Positions 1-8,819 of a DNA stretch of 48,857 bases are shown piece by piece. Source of the DNA: an uncultured Alphaproteobacteria bacterium. Lineage in GTDB: Bacteria; Pseudomonadota; Alphaproteobacteria; HIMB59; GCA-002718135. Where the stretch lies: positions 1 through 48,857 of the forward strand of contig CABYKC010000006.1 of the NCBI GenBank assembly GCA_902519435.1, written 5' to 3'. Position numbers and translations under genes: made by a program. The stretch's first letter is position 1; the number at the start of each line of letters is the position of its first letter. The notes under the pieces are model-generated. The model was given only the letters and a program-made list of their open reading frames with translations, made no database searches and was not told the DNA's origin.

Positions 1-1094
1 TCAAATATTTTGATCTTGGAGTGATTAAAAGAGATGAGACAAATGATCAAATCACAATAGATGCTGCCGAGGCGGTGAAAAAATATGGTGTAGGAATAAA
101 ATGTGCAACAATTACTCCTGATGAAAATCGAGTAGAGGAATTCAAATTAAAACAAATGTGGCGTTCTCCCAATGGAACAATAAGAAATATACTGGGAGGA
201 ACTATATTTAGACAGCCAATTATATGCAAAAATGTTCCAAGAATAATTACAAACTGGAATCATCCAATTGTAGTTGCTAGACATGCCTTTGGTGATCAAT
301 ATAGAGCGACTGACACATTAATTAATAAACCAGGAACTCTTAAAATGGTTTTTGAACCTAAAGATGGATCTGAAGGATTTACAAAAGATATTTATGAATT
401 TGAGAAATCTGGTGTAGCCCTATCAATGTATAATTTAGATAATTCAATTAAAGACTTTGCTAGAGCTTGTTTTAATTATGGACTTAACCTTGGTTGGCCA
501 GTTTACCTTTCTACTAAAAATACTATTTTAAAAATCTATGATGGAAGATTTAAAGATTTATTTCAGGATGTATTTGATACAGAATTTAAAAATAAGTTTA
601 AAGAAAAAGATATAGTTTATGAACACAGATTAATCGATGATATGGTGGCCTCAGCATTAAAATGGGAGGGTAATTTTATTTGGGCTTGTAAAAATTATGA
701 TGGAGATGTTCAATCAGATTCTGTTGCGCAAGGATTTGGATCACTAGGTTTAATGACAAGTGTGTTAATGACCCCAGATGGTAAAACAGTAGAAGCTGAG
801 GCTGCACATGGAACTGTTACAAGACATTATAGAAATCATCAGAAAGGAATAGAAACTTCAACTAATCCTATTGCATCAATCTTTGCTTGGACAAGGGGTT
901 TAAGTTTTAGAGGAGAATTTGATGGTAATAATGAATTAATAAATTTTGCTAAAAAATTAGAAGAAACGTGTATCAAAACTGTAGAAAGTGGTGAAATGAC
1001 AAAAGATTTAGCAATATTAATCAATAAAGATCAGAAATGGTTAAACACTCAAGATTTTTTAAACGCAATAAAAAACAATTTTCAAATTAATTAA
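1..1094 (+). CDS. icd: NADP-dependent isocitrate dehydrogenase, 5' truncated
   Basis: Oxidative decarboxylation of isocitrate to 2-oxoglutarate in the TCA cycle, giving NADPH. The reading frame is open from base 3 and runs off the left edge, so roughly 45 N-terminal residues are missing compared with the usual length of about 400; the GTG at 21 is an internal codon. The sequence closely follows the eukaryotic-like (type II) homodimeric enzyme: a KCATITPDE segment, [55 protein letters not shown] and [12 protein letters not shown] all match that family. The gene ends tail-to-tail with alaS, overlapping it by 8 bases. Placement next to alaS and recA is common in alphaproteobacteria. The family call is very secure; NADP preference is inferred from family. 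Confidence 0.96.
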   Translation, partial: KYFDLGVIKRDETNDQITIDAAEAVKKYGVGIKCATITPDENRVEEFKLKQMWRSPNGTIRNILGGTIFRQPIICKNVPRIITNWNHPIVVARHAFGDQYRATDTLINKPGTLKMVFEPKDGSEGFTKDIYEFEKSGVALSMYNLDNSIKDFARACFNYGLNLGWPVYLSTKNTILKIYDGRFKDLFQDVFDTEFKNKFKEKDIVYEHRLIDDMVASALKWEGNFIWACKNYDGDVQSDSVAQGFGSLGLMTSVLMTPDGKTVEAEAAHGTVTRHYRNHQKGIETSTNPIASIFAWTRGLSFRGEFDGNNELINFAKKLEETCIKTVESGEMTKDLAILINKDQKWLNTQDFLNAIKNNFQIN

Positions 1095-3759
1095 TAGAAT
1101 TTAATTTATTTTCTACGTATTTTATACTTTCATTAATTTGACTAACATCTGATCCTCCTCCTTGAGCAAGATCTTTTCTACCACCCCCGCCCTTTCCACC
1201 TAGAATAATCGAAATTTCTTTTATTTCTTTTGAAGCATCAAAAAGATCTGTAATATCTTCTGTAACTCCCAGCACTATAGATAGTTTGTTTTCATTATTT
1301 GAAATTATTAACGAAACAGTATTTTTATTATATTGTTTTTTTTGCTCATCAATAAATGTTTTCAAAGATTTATTAGGGTAATCTTCAGCAATCAAGTATA
1401 TAAAATTTAATTCTTTGATTTTTTTTACAACAATATTATCAATATTTTTTGATATAGACATATTTTGTTTTAATTTTTCGTGTATCTGAGTTAATTCTTT
1501 AATTAATAAAACTTTGTCTTTAGATTGATTTTTAAAATTATAATCAGCATTAATCTTTTTAATTTTATTCTTTAAATCTTCAATTTGATTATCTTGGTTT
1601 TTATTTTTTTCTAATAAATTTCTTTCTATTTCTTTAATATATTTATCTACTGCAATATTAGATACAGCTTCTATTCTTCTTATTCCAGATGCAACACTAG
1701 ATTGATTAGTTATTTTAAATTTACTTATTTCCCCTAATTTAACAACATGAGTTCCTCCACATAATTCTTTTGAAAAGAATGATTCATTTTCTTGGCCCAT
1801 TGTTACTACTCTTACTTCATCGCTATATTTTTCTCCAAACAATGCCATCGCACCTTCTTCAATTGCTTTTTTTTGATCCACGATTTTAATTTCAACAATT
1901 CCATTTTTTTGAATTTGATCATTTACAATTTCTTCAATATTCATGAGTTGATCTTTTTCAATTGGATTATTGTGACTAAAATCAAATCTAAGTTTTTCTG
2001 AATTTACAAGTGAGCCCTTCTGCGTGACATGCTTGCCCAGTATTTTTCTTAGAGCAGCATGTAATAAATGAGTTGAAGAATGATTATATTTAATAAAATC
2101 TCTATTCACTGTATTAATGCTTGCTTTAATGGTATCTTCAATTTCGCATTCACCACTAATTACTTTACCTTTATGAAGAAAATAGTTTCCAAATATTTTT
2201 GTAGTATTCATAACTTCAAACTTAAAGCTATCATTTTCAAAAAAACCCTGATCTCCCACCTGACCGCCACTTTCTCCATAAAAAGGTGTTTGATTTAATA
2301 TTATAATTGCTTCTTGATCTTTTTTAATTTTATCTACTGACTTACTTTCTGATATGATTGAAATTATTTTACAATCAGCTTCCATATCAGAATATCCTAA
2401 AAATTCTGTTGGATCTATTTTAGAAGTTATTTCAAACCAAATGCCTTCATCCTCTATGTCTCCTGTACCTTTCCAACTTTGTCTTGCTCTTTCCTTTTGA
2501 TCTAACATTTTTTGTTCAAATGTTTTTATATCGACTTCAATATTTTTACTTTTCAAATAATCTTGTGTTAAATCTAATGGAAATCCATAGGTATCGTATA
2601 ATTTAAATGCTACTTCTCCATTAAATATATTTGTTGAGTTAGAAATTTCCTCATCTAAAATTTTTATTCCTTTTTCAACAGTTTCTTTGAATTTAGTTTC
2701 TTCATTCATTAAAGTATTAGTAATGAGATCTTTTGCTCTATCTAATTCAGGATATGAATTTTTAATTCCATCTAAAAAAATAGGGAATAGCTTATGAAAA
2801 ATAGGCTCTTTATTACCTAAAGAATGAGCGTGTCGCATTCCTCTTCTCATTATTCTTCGTAAGACGTATCCTCTACCTTCATTTGAAGGCATAACTCCAT
2901 CTGCAATTAAAAAAGAGGAGGATTTTAAGTGATCTGCAATTACTCTATGACTAGGACTTGTTATTGAACTTTCATCGCCACATAATTTCGTTGATTCATT
3001 TATAATCGGTTGAAATAAATCTGTTGAATAATTATCATTAGAGCCATCTAGAAGAGCTGTCATTCTCTCTAATCCCATTCCAGTATCAATGGAGGGTTTT
3101 GGTAGATTTATTCTCTCAGATTTAGATATCTGCTCATATTGCATAAATACCAAATTCCATATTTCTATAAATCTATCACCATCTTCATTTGGAGAGCCTG
3201 GAGGACCTCCTTCGTATTTATCACCATGATCATAAAATATTTCAGAACATGGACCGCAAGGACCAGTTTCACCCATTGACCAAAAATTATCAGATGTATT
3301 AATTTTAATAATTTTATTTTCAGACAAACCAGCTATTTTTTTCCATAAATCAAAAGCTTCTTGATCATCAGAATAAACAGTTACTAATAGTCTATCTTTA
3401 TTTATTGAATATTCTTTAGTAATTAGATTCCAAGCTAGTTCTATGGCTAACTCTTTAAAATAATCTCCAAAAGAAAAATTACCTAACATTTCAAAAAAAG
3501 TATGGTGTCTTGTGGTGTATCCTACATTTTCTAAATCATTGTGCTTACCACCTGCTCTTACACATTTTTGAGCAGTAGTCGCTCTGTTGTATTCTCTTGT
3601 CTCTTTACCTGTAAAAATATTTTTAAATTGTACCATTCCGGAGTTAGCAAACATTAGAGTAGGATCATTATCTGGTACTAGAGAACTAGAATGAATAACC
3701 TCATGTCCATTTTTTTTAAAATAATTGAGAAATGTTGACCTAATCTGATTTGAATTCAT
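1087..3759 (-). CDS. alaS: Alanyl-tRNA synthetase
   Basis: Charges tRNA-Ala in the cytoplasm. At 890 aa it is full length. The class II catalytic core occupies about residues 1-250 ([18 protein letters not shown] at 85-102, [12 protein letters not shown] at 166-177). The editing domain carries the zinc ligands HSSTH (560-564) and CGGTH (667-671). The C-terminal oligomerisation domain ends in a Gly-rich [16 protein letters not shown] stretch. The ATG at 3759 gives an N terminus that aligns with E. coli AlaRS. It lies only 8 bases below a TATAAT box, so the transcript may be nearly leaderless; no Shine-Dalgarno is visible. The gene lies downstream of recA in the same direction but is separated from it by an intrinsic terminator. 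Confidence 0.97.
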   Translation of the reverse strand: MNSNQIRSTFLNYFKKNGHEVIHSSSLVPDNDPTLMFANSGMVQFKNIFTGKETREYNRATTAQKCVRAGGKHNDLENVGYTTRHHTFFEMLGNFSFGDYFKELAIELAWNLITKEYSINKDRLLVTVYSDDQEAFDLWKKIAGLSENKIIKINTSDNFWSMGETGPCGPCSEIFYDHGDKYEGGPPGSPNEDGDRFIEIWNLVFMQYEQISKSERINLPKPSIDTGMGLERMTALLDGSNDNYSTDLFQPIINESTKLCGDESSITSPSHRVIADHLKSSSFLIADGVMPSNEGRGYVLRRIMRRGMRHAHSLGNKEPIFHKLFPIFLDGIKNSYPELDRAKDLITNTLMNEETKFKETVEKGIKILDEEISNSTNIFNGEVAFKLYDTYGFPLDLTQDYLKSKNIEVDIKTFEQKMLDQKERARQSWKGTGDIEDEGIWFEITSKIDPTEFLGYSDMEADCKIISIISESKSVDKIKKDQEAIIILNQTPFYGESGGQVGDQGFFENDSFKFEVMNTTKIFGNYFLHKGKVISGECEIEDTIKASINTVNRDFIKYNHSSTHLLHAALRKILGKHVTQKGSLVNSEKLRFDFSHNNPIEKDQLMNIEEIVNDQIQKNGIVEIKIVDQKKAIEEGAMALFGEKYSDEVRVVTMGQENESFFSKELCGGTHVVKLGEISKFKITNQSSVASGIRRIEAVSNIAVDKYIKEIERNLLEKNKNQDNQIEDLKNKIKKINADYNFKNQSKDKVLLIKELTQIHEKLKQNMSISKNIDNIVVKKIKELNFIYLIAEDYPNKSLKTFIDEQKKQYNKNTVSLIISNNENKLSIVLGVTEDITDLFDASKEIKEISIILGGKGGGGRKDLAQGGGSDVSQINESIKYVENKLNSIN

Positions 3760-3794
3760 GAAAAGGTATTATAACTTGAAAACTCTATTGTCTA
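3760..3794 (-). promoter_or_regulatory. Predicted alaS promoter, short or no leader
   Basis: On the minus strand there is a perfect -10 box TATAAT at 3773-3768. Fifteen bases upstream is TAGACA (3794-3789), a 5/6 match to the -35 consensus. Only 8 bases separate the -10 box from the alaS ATG, so the start site would fall at or a few bases before the ATG. The promoter begins just beyond the T tract of the recA terminator, which fits an independent alaS transcript. The 15-base spacer is shorter than ideal. Confidence 0.55.
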
Positions 3795-3796
3795 AA

Positions 3797-3825
3797 TAAA
3801 AAAGCGCCTATTTTGAAATAGGCGC
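3797..3825 (-). terminator. Intrinsic terminator of recA
   Basis: A perfect 10-bp inverted repeat, GCGCCTATTT / AAATAGGCGC, with a 2-base centre spans 3804-3825. In the recA direction it is followed at once by six T residues (3803-3798) and TTAG-rich sequence. Read in the plus direction it is followed by A-rich sequence, so it would act one way only. It is GC-rich for this window, which makes chance unlikely. Confidence 0.88.
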
Positions 3826-3844
3826 AAAACAAAAATAATATTTA

Positions 3845-4958
3845 CTATTCTTTTATTTCTTCAGTTTCTTTAGCTTCTTTTTCTTTTTCTTTATTCTCTA
3901 CTTTTCCTTCCATCATAGCTTTTTCAACTATTCCAGCATTTTGTAGAATTTGGTTTTCAATTTCTTTAGCTATAGTAGGATTGTCGTTAAGAAAGTTTTT
4001 AACGTTTTCTCTACCTTGTCCTATTTTAGTATTTTTGTATGCAAACCATGATCCTGATTTATCAATAATTTCTGCTTTGACACCTAAATCAACTAACTCA
4101 CCTAATTTTGATATCCCCTCTCCATACATTATATCAAATTCAACAACTTTGAATGGAGGCGCAACTTTATTTTTAACTATTTTAACTCTAGTTTGATTTC
4201 CAATGATTTCATCTTTATCTTTTATTGCACCAATTCTTCTTATGTCCATTCTTACTGAAGAATAAAATTTTAAAGCATTACCCCCCTGTAGTTGTCTCAG
4301 GACTTCCAAACATAACGCCAATTTTCATTCTAAGTTGATTTATAAATACAACTAGAGTGTTTGATTGAGCGATAGAACTTGTGAGTTTTCTTAAGGCCTG
4401 ACTCATCAATCTTGCTTGCAAACCAGGTAATGAATCTCCCATATCGCCTTCTAATTCAGCTCTTGGAACCAGTGCAGCAACTGAGTCAATAATGAGTACA
4501 TCAATACCTCCAGATTTAATTAAAGAATCAGCAATTTCTAAACCTTGTTCTCCTGTATCGGGCTGCGAAATTAATAATTCTTCTAAATTTACACCTAATT
4601 TCTTCGCATATGCCGGATCTAAAGCGTGCTCTGCATCTATAAATGCGCAATTACCACCCTGTTTTTGTGACTCTGCAACAATATGAGTAGCTAAAGTAGT
4701 TTTACCAGAACTTTCAGGTCCATATATTTCAATAATTCTCCCTTTTGGAACTCCTCCAATACCAAGAGCAATATCAAGCCCTAATGAACCTGTGGATATT
4801 GCTTCAATATCTACGTTTGTTTTTGAGCCCAATTTCATTATTGAGCCTTTTCCATAATTTTTCTCTATTAAGCTTACAGCGGCTTCTAGAGATTTACTTC
4901 TGTTTTCTTTATCCATTGAATTTTCGTTATTAACTACTTTTAATTTAGCTTGAGACAT
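3845..4958 (-). CDS. recA: RecA recombinase, interrupted by a +1 frameshift in a G6 run
   Basis: DNA strand-exchange ATPase and SOS co-protease. Starting at ATG 4958, behind a good GGAG ribosome binding site, the frame covers the N-terminal helix, Walker A GPESSGKT (residues 80-87) and the core up to [22 protein letters not shown], then meets TAA at 4280-4278. The rest of RecA resumes in another frame with [20 protein letters not shown] and runs to 3845. Removing one G from the six-G run (4271-4276 on the minus strand) joins both parts into a normal protein of about 370 aa. The family expects exactly this junction, TTGGNALKF. Causes could be an assembly or read error, a real mutation, or recoding; error is the most likely. 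A SOS box lies upstream and a terminator follows. Confidence 0.93.
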
Positions 4959-5028
4959 TAAACTTCTCCATTAATTTCCTATGTTTTTATTAAGATTCTT
5001 GCAAATCATGTTTACTTGTACACGTTTT

Positions 5029-5058
5029 GTTCTATTTTTAAAAGTTCTATTTTTGTTC
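5029..5058 (-). promoter_or_regulatory. LexA operator (alphaproteobacterial SOS box) of recA
   Basis: GTTC at 5044-5047 and GTTC at 5055-5058 are exactly 7 bases apart. This is the GTTC-N7-GTTC direct repeat (GAAC-N7-GAAC on the recA strand) known as the alphaproteobacterial LexA site. A third GTTC lies at 5029-5032, with an 11-base gap. The box sits about 85-100 bases upstream of the recA ATG, in the divergent recA/dksA intergenic region. This implies that SOS control of recA is retained; lexA itself is not in the window. Confidence 0.75.
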
Positions 5059-5172
5059 TTTTATAAAAAATTAATTAAATTATTGAAATATATAAATTTT
5101 TTGTAATTAATAAAATTTCAATATTTCTTGAATAAATAAAATCATTTGATAAATCAGCAACGTTTTAAAATT

Positions 5173-5580
5173 ATGACTAAATTACCCAGAAATTATAAAC
5201 CAACTAAGAAAGAAAAATTCATGAATGCCAAAATGAAAGAATATTTTAGGCAAAAATTAATAAGTTGGAAAAAAGATTTACTCAAGGAATCATCTCAAAC
5301 TTTAAATAATCTTCAAAATGAGAATGAAGCAAAACCAGATATAACTGATAGAGCATCTGAAGAAATAGATAGATCTTTCGAACTTAGAACAAGAGATAGA
5401 GAAAGAAAACTTATTAATAAAATTGATGCTGCACTTCAAAGAATTGAAGATGGCTCATATGGATATTGTGATGAAACAGGCGATCCAATTAGTATCAAAA
5501 GATTAGAAGCAAGACCAGTTGCAACATTGAGTTTAGAAGCTCAAGAAATGCATGAAAAAGCGGAAAAAAGAATAAGCTAA
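5173..5580 (+). CDS. dksA: DksA/TraR-family transcription factor lacking most zinc ligands
   Basis: Binds the RNA polymerase secondary channel and, with ppGpp in known cases, adjusts stable-RNA and amino-acid promoters. I chose ATG 5173 (135 aa) over the TTG at 5146 because the resulting N terminus (MTKLPRNYKP...) matches alphaproteobacterial DksA. The coiled-coil region covers about residues 22-90, with the tip motif D56-x-x-D59-x-A61 intact. The zinc-finger region reads YGYC(99)DET(102)G, with S120 and A123 at the other two positions. Only one of four cysteines is therefore left, as in the zinc-independent DksA2 type. The C-terminal RLEARPVATLSLEAQE stretch is typical. It is divergent from recA and followed 11 bases later by the DUF3553 gene. 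Confidence 0.92.
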   Translation: MTKLPRNYKPTKKEKFMNAKMKEYFRQKLISWKKDLLKESSQTLNNLQNENEAKPDITDRASEEIDRSFELRTRDRERKLINKIDAALQRIEDGSYGYCDETGDPISIKRLEARPVATLSLEAQEMHEKAEKRIS

Positions 5581-5591
5581 TTTTATTTTAA

Positions 5592-5789
5592 ATGTCAGAT
5601 TTTTATATAGGTGATCTTACACCAGGTACTTTTGTTGTAAATGTTAGCAAAGAAAAAGAATGGGGAATTGGTCAAGTGCAATCATGTATTAACAATATCG
5701 TTACAATAAATTTTGAAAATGTTGGAAAAAAAACTATTAACCCTAAAGAAGTTGAATTAAAAATAATTAATATAAATGCAACTAATTGA
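5592..5789 (+). CDS. DUF3553 family small protein
   Basis: A 65-aa protein with the DUF3553 pattern: an opening GDLTPGTFV, then EWGIGQVQS and a VTINFENVGKKTI strand. The family is small, mostly alphaproteobacterial, and looks like a single SH3-like beta barrel; its function is not established, and suggestions that it binds nucleic acid are inference. The gene lies 11 bases after dksA and overlaps the first 14 bases of moaA, so the three are probably co-transcribed. No signal peptide or membrane segment is seen. Confidence 0.82.
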   Translation: MSDFYIGDLTPGTFVVNVSKEKEWGIGQVQSCINNIVTINFENVGKKTINPKEVELKIININATN

Positions 5790-6768
5790 CCAATATTTAA
5801 GAAAAGTAAATTATCTAAGAGTATCTGTTACAGATAGATGCGATCTGAGATGTGTTTATTGTATGAAAGAAAAAATGCAATTTCTTCCACGAAAAGACAT
5901 ACTCACTTTAGAAGAAATTGAAAGATTATGTGACAACTTTATAGAACTTGGAGTAGAAAAAATTAGATTAACCGGGGGTGAGCCTTTAGTAAGAAAAGAT
6001 ATTATAAAATTAATCGAAAAACTAAATAATAAAAAAAAGAAAACAAATCTCAAAGAGATTACGCTTACAACAAATGGGACGCTATTAAAAAAATATGCAA
6101 AACAACTGAAACTAAATGGTGTTAATAGGATTAATGTTTCTCTAGATACAATTAATCCCAAAAAATATAATAAAATTACAAGATTTGGAAATATTGAAAA
6201 AGTTTTTGATGGAATCAATGCAGCACTTGATTCCAACATAAAAATTAAAATTAATACTGTAGTAATTAAAGATTTTAATGAGAATGAAATTGAAGAATTA
6301 ATAAATTGGACTAGTAATAAAAAAATTGATCTTACATTTATTGAAGTAATGCCAATGGAAGAAACTGATATATCGAGAGAATATCAGTTTATCTCACTAT
6401 CTGATACTTTTGAAAAACTAGATAAAATATATAAATTTTCTAAAATTAATTACAGTACTGGAGGCCCAGCTAGATTTTATACTAGTGATTTAGTTTCTAA
6501 TAAAATTGGATTTATAAGTCCTTTAACAAATAATTTTTGTGCCTCTTGCAATAGAGTAAGAATATCAAGCACCGGTAAACTTTTTATGTGCCTTGGTCAG
6601 AATGACTTTGTTGATTTTAGAAATATAATGAGAAAAGATTATAGTGATCATTATATAAAAGAAAAAATTAAGTTTGCTCTTAATATTAAACCAAAACAAC
6701 ATGATTTCATGATTGGAGCAAAAATTAATAAATATATGAAAAGACACATGAACGTAACAGGTGGGTAA
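5776..6768 (+). CDS. moaA: GTP 3',8-cyclase (molybdenum cofactor biosynthesis)
   Basis: Radical-SAM enzyme that converts GTP to 3',8-cH2GTP, the first step of molybdopterin synthesis. The N-terminal 4Fe-4S cluster cysteines are C22, C26 and C29 (CDLRCVYC). The RLTGGEPLVRKD segment is the SAM-binding GGEP motif. The C-terminal cluster cysteines are C255, C258 and C272 (FCASCNRVRIS...MCLG). The protein ends in the GG dipeptide that in MoaA reaches into the active site. Length (330 aa) is normal. It overlaps the DUF3553 gene upstream by 14 bases and nadK downstream by 1 base (TAATG). No other molybdopterin genes are in the window, but the CinA-like protein at 8016 shares a molybdopterin-binding fold. 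Confidence 0.95.
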   Translation: MQLIDQYLRKVNYLRVSVTDRCDLRCVYCMKEKMQFLPRKDILTLEEIERLCDNFIELGVEKIRLTGGEPLVRKDIIKLIEKLNNKKKKTNLKEITLTTNGTLLKKYAKQLKLNGVNRINVSLDTINPKKYNKITRFGNIEKVFDGINAALDSNIKIKINTVVIKDFNENEIEELINWTSNKKIDLTFIEVMPMEETDISREYQFISLSDTFEKLDKIYKFSKINYSTGGPARFYTSDLVSNKIGFISPLTNNFCASCNRVRISSTGKLFMCLGQNDFVDFRNIMRKDYSDHYIKEKIKFALNIKPKQHDFMIGAKINKYMKRHMNVTGG

Positions 6769-7526
6769 TGAAATTTCATTTTTTATCATCAAACAATCCT
6801 GAGGCAAAAAATACAGAAAAAAAATTAACAGAATTATTTGGGCAAAATTCTGTTGAAGATGCTGACTATATTATTCCAATTGGAGGCGATGGATTGCTAT
6901 TAAAATCGCTGCATAATTTTAATAAACTAAACAAACCATTTTTTGGAATAAACTTTGGTTCAATTGGTTTTTTAATGAATAATCTTAGAAATGAAAATTT
7001 AAATGATATGATTACCAATGCTAAAAAATCTACCTTTAAACCATTAAAAATGACTGCACAAAGTGTTAATAATGAGATCTTTGAGGCATATGCTTATAAT
7101 GAAGTTTCTCTTATGAGACAGACTCATTTGGCATCAAAAATTAAAATCAAAATAAATGAGAAAGTAAAAATGGAAGAGTTAATATGTGATGGCGTTTTGT
7201 TATCTACTTCAGCAGGAAGTACAGCTTATAATCTATCTGCGCACGGTAGCATTTTACCTTTAGACTCAAATATACTTGCATTAACTCCAATCAGTGCCTT
7301 TAGACCAAGGAGATGGAGAGGTGCTCTGTTATCTGAAATTAGTAAAATTGATTTTGAAGTGTTAAATAATGATGAACGCTCATCAAGCGTAACGGCAGAC
7401 AATGTTGAATTTAGAGATATAAGTAAAGTTAATATTGTTTCTTCAGATGAAAATAAATGCACTGTATTGTTCGATAGTAAACACTCTATTGAAGATAAAA
7501 TTTTAAATGAGCAATTTAATTTTTAA
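6768..7526 (+). CDS. nadK: NAD kinase
   Basis: Phosphorylates NAD to NADP with ATP or polyphosphate. The GGDG motif is at residues 39-42 (PIGGDGLLLKSL). A second Gly-rich region reads FFGINFGSIGFLMN, and the downstream LICDGVLLSTSAGSTAYNLSA block is the NAD-binding signature of the family. At 252 aa it is typical of the shorter alphaproteobacterial form. It is translationally coupled to moaA by a TAATG overlap and ends 2 bases before the oppositely oriented VOC gene. Confidence 0.94.
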   Translation: MKFHFLSSNNPEAKNTEKKLTELFGQNSVEDADYIIPIGGDGLLLKSLHNFNKLNKPFFGINFGSIGFLMNNLRNENLNDMITNAKKSTFKPLKMTAQSVNNEIFEAYAYNEVSLMRQTHLASKIKIKINEKVKMEELICDGVLLSTSAGSTAYNLSAHGSILPLDSNILALTPISAFRPRRWRGALLSEISKIDFEVLNNDERSSSVTADNVEFRDISKVNIVSSDENKCTVLFDSKHSIEDKILNEQFNF

Positions 7527-7528
7527 GA

Positions 7529-7903
7529 TCAAATTTTTTTAAAAATACAAATCTTGTTGCCATCTAAATCCCTTAAATATGCATAAAAATCTTTACCATG
7601 TCTCGGCCCAGGCATACCTTCGTCTTTTGCTCCAAGACTAATTCCAATTTTATAAAATTCATTAACAATTTTTTTAGAATTAGCTTTAAAAGTAATCATT
7701 GTACCATTTCCTATGGTTGCTTTTTTTTTGTTATGAGGTTTAATCAAGTATAATTCTATTTTTTTAGGAGTTGCTTTTTTAGCATAACCAAAATATCTAT
7801 TATGAGATAAAACTTTTTTAATTTTTAGTGGTTTTAAAATTTTATTGTAAAATGCAGATGATTTTTTTAAATTATTTGTTCCAATAGTAATAAAAGCAAA
7901 CAT
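7529..7903 (-). CDS. VOC (glyoxalase/bleomycin-resistance) family protein
   Basis: A 124-aa vicinal-oxygen-chelate protein. It opens with FAFITIGTNNLKKSSAFYNKIL, the typical first beta-alpha unit, has YFGYAKKATPKKIELYL in the middle, and closes with DFYAYLRDLDGNKICIF, the usual end of the fold carrying a possible metal-binding position. Members range from lactoylglutathione lyase to dioxygenases and drug-binding proteins, and nothing here fixes the substrate. It is convergent with nadK and sits just downstream of the tRNA-Leu gene on the same strand. Confidence 0.85.
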   Translation of the reverse strand: MFAFITIGTNNLKKSSAFYNKILKPLKIKKVLSHNRYFGYAKKATPKKIELYLIKPHNKKKATIGNGTMITFKANSKKIVNEFYKIGISLGAKDEGMPGPRHGKDFYAYLRDLDGNKICIFKKI

Positions 7904-7914
7904 AATTTAGTGAT

Positions 7915-7999
7915 TGGTAGCCTCGGCCGGACTTGAACCGGCACTCCCAAAAGGGCAAGGATTTTAAGTCCTTTGTGTCTACCATTCCACCACGAGGCC
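7915..7999 (-). tRNA. tRNA-Leu (anticodon UAA), CCA encoded
   Basis: Read on the minus strand, GGCCTCG (7999-7993) pairs with CGAGGCT near the 3' end, with a G-U closing pair as in E. coli tRNA-Leu(UAA). The D-arm reads GGTGGAATGGTAGACAC. The anticodon stem AAGGA/TCCTT encloses the loop CTTAAAA, giving anticodon TAA. A class II variable arm follows (GCCCTTTTGGGAGT). The T-arm is GCCGG-TTCAAGT-CCGGC. The gene ends ACCA, so CCA is encoded. Length is 85 bases. Confidence 0.97.
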
Positions 8000-8015
8000 T
8001 ATTTCTGGACTAATA

Positions 8016-8762
8016 TCAAACTATAGAACTTTTTCCACCATTTAATTCAATCATCTTAGTTATATCATCAACTATTGGTTTAATAGATTTCATCTCCCAT
8101 GATGAAACAACTATGTTAACACCGCCTGTTTTAGCTGCAAGATTAAAATATGGGTAACTACCGATTGATGCATTTGTATAATTGTTTTGAATATTTTTTA
8201 AATTTTTTGCAATTTTACTTTCGTATAAATTAGTATTAATTGTTGTAACAAGTTTTGGGTTACCTCTTTTAATTTTTTTCATTAATTCCTCAAACATAAC
8301 TTGCATTATTTCTGGCACACCTGGCAAAACATAGATATTTTTTACAATAAATCCTGGTGCAGCGGTCATTGGATTTAAAATAAGCTCTGAACCAAATGGC
8401 ATTTTAGCCATCCTTTGCCTGCTTTCATTAAATTCACCTTTTGGATAATAATTTTCAAGAATCTCAAAAGCCATTTTATTTGTTTCATATTGTAAATTAA
8501 AGGCTGCAGATATACTTTCTGAAGTTATATCATCATGAGTTGGTCCAATTCCTCCAGTAGTAAAAACATAAGAATATTTTGAGCTATATTTTAAAACATT
8601 TTCTATTATTGTTTTTTTATCATCCTGAATAACAATAACTTCTTCTAACTTAATACCGGCTTCTAATAATTTTTTTGCAATATAATTTGAGTTTGTATCT
8701 TGAGTTCTACCAGAAAGTATTTCATCGCCAATAACAATAACTCCTGCAGTAAAAGAACTCAT
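8016..8762 (-). CDS. CinA-like / MoaB-Mog fold molybdopterin-binding domain protein
   Basis: A 248-aa protein matching the N-terminal (COG1058) domain of CinA. It begins AGVIVIGDEILSGRTQDTNSNYIAKKL, then has VFTTGGIGPTHDDITSESI, with the TGGxGPTxDD signature of the MoCF-biosynthesis fold, followed by APGFIV and a VLPGVPEIMQVMFEEL stretch. CinA N-domains hydrolyse ADP-ribose or act in pyridine nucleotide recycling; the C-terminal nicotinamide-nucleotide amidase domain is absent. It is divergent from map, with 57 bases between them, and lies just upstream of tRNA-Leu on the same strand. The exact substrate is unresolved. Confidence 0.88.
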   Translation of the reverse strand: MSSFTAGVIVIGDEILSGRTQDTNSNYIAKKLLEAGIKLEEVIVIQDDKKTIIENVLKYSSKYSYVFTTGGIGPTHDDITSESISAAFNLQYETNKMAFEILENYYPKGEFNESRQRMAKMPFGSELILNPMTAAPGFIVKNIYVLPGVPEIMQVMFEELMKKIKRGNPKLVTTINTNLYESKIAKNLKNIQNNYTNASIGSYPYFNLAAKTGGVNIVVSSWEMKSIKPIVDDITKMIELNGGKSSIV

Positions 8763-8819
8763 ATGATTAATTGATATTTTCTATATATTATTTATTAATC
8801 GTAAGTAATTATTTTTTAA

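Noticed and set aside
839..1024. Open frame on the minus strand within icd
   Set aside because: It is the antisense shadow of a conserved coding region and has no motif or ribosome site. The same applies to the other open frames opposite known genes, for example in recA, potA, the GMC gene and the binding-protein gene.
5146..5172. TTG start giving a longer DksA
   Set aside because: The extra nine residues are not typical, and ATG 5173 gives the family-like N terminus.
7900..8010. Integration site at the tRNA-Leu gene
   Set aside because: Flanking genes are ordinary chromosomal ones and no direct repeat of the tRNA 3' end or integrase is seen.
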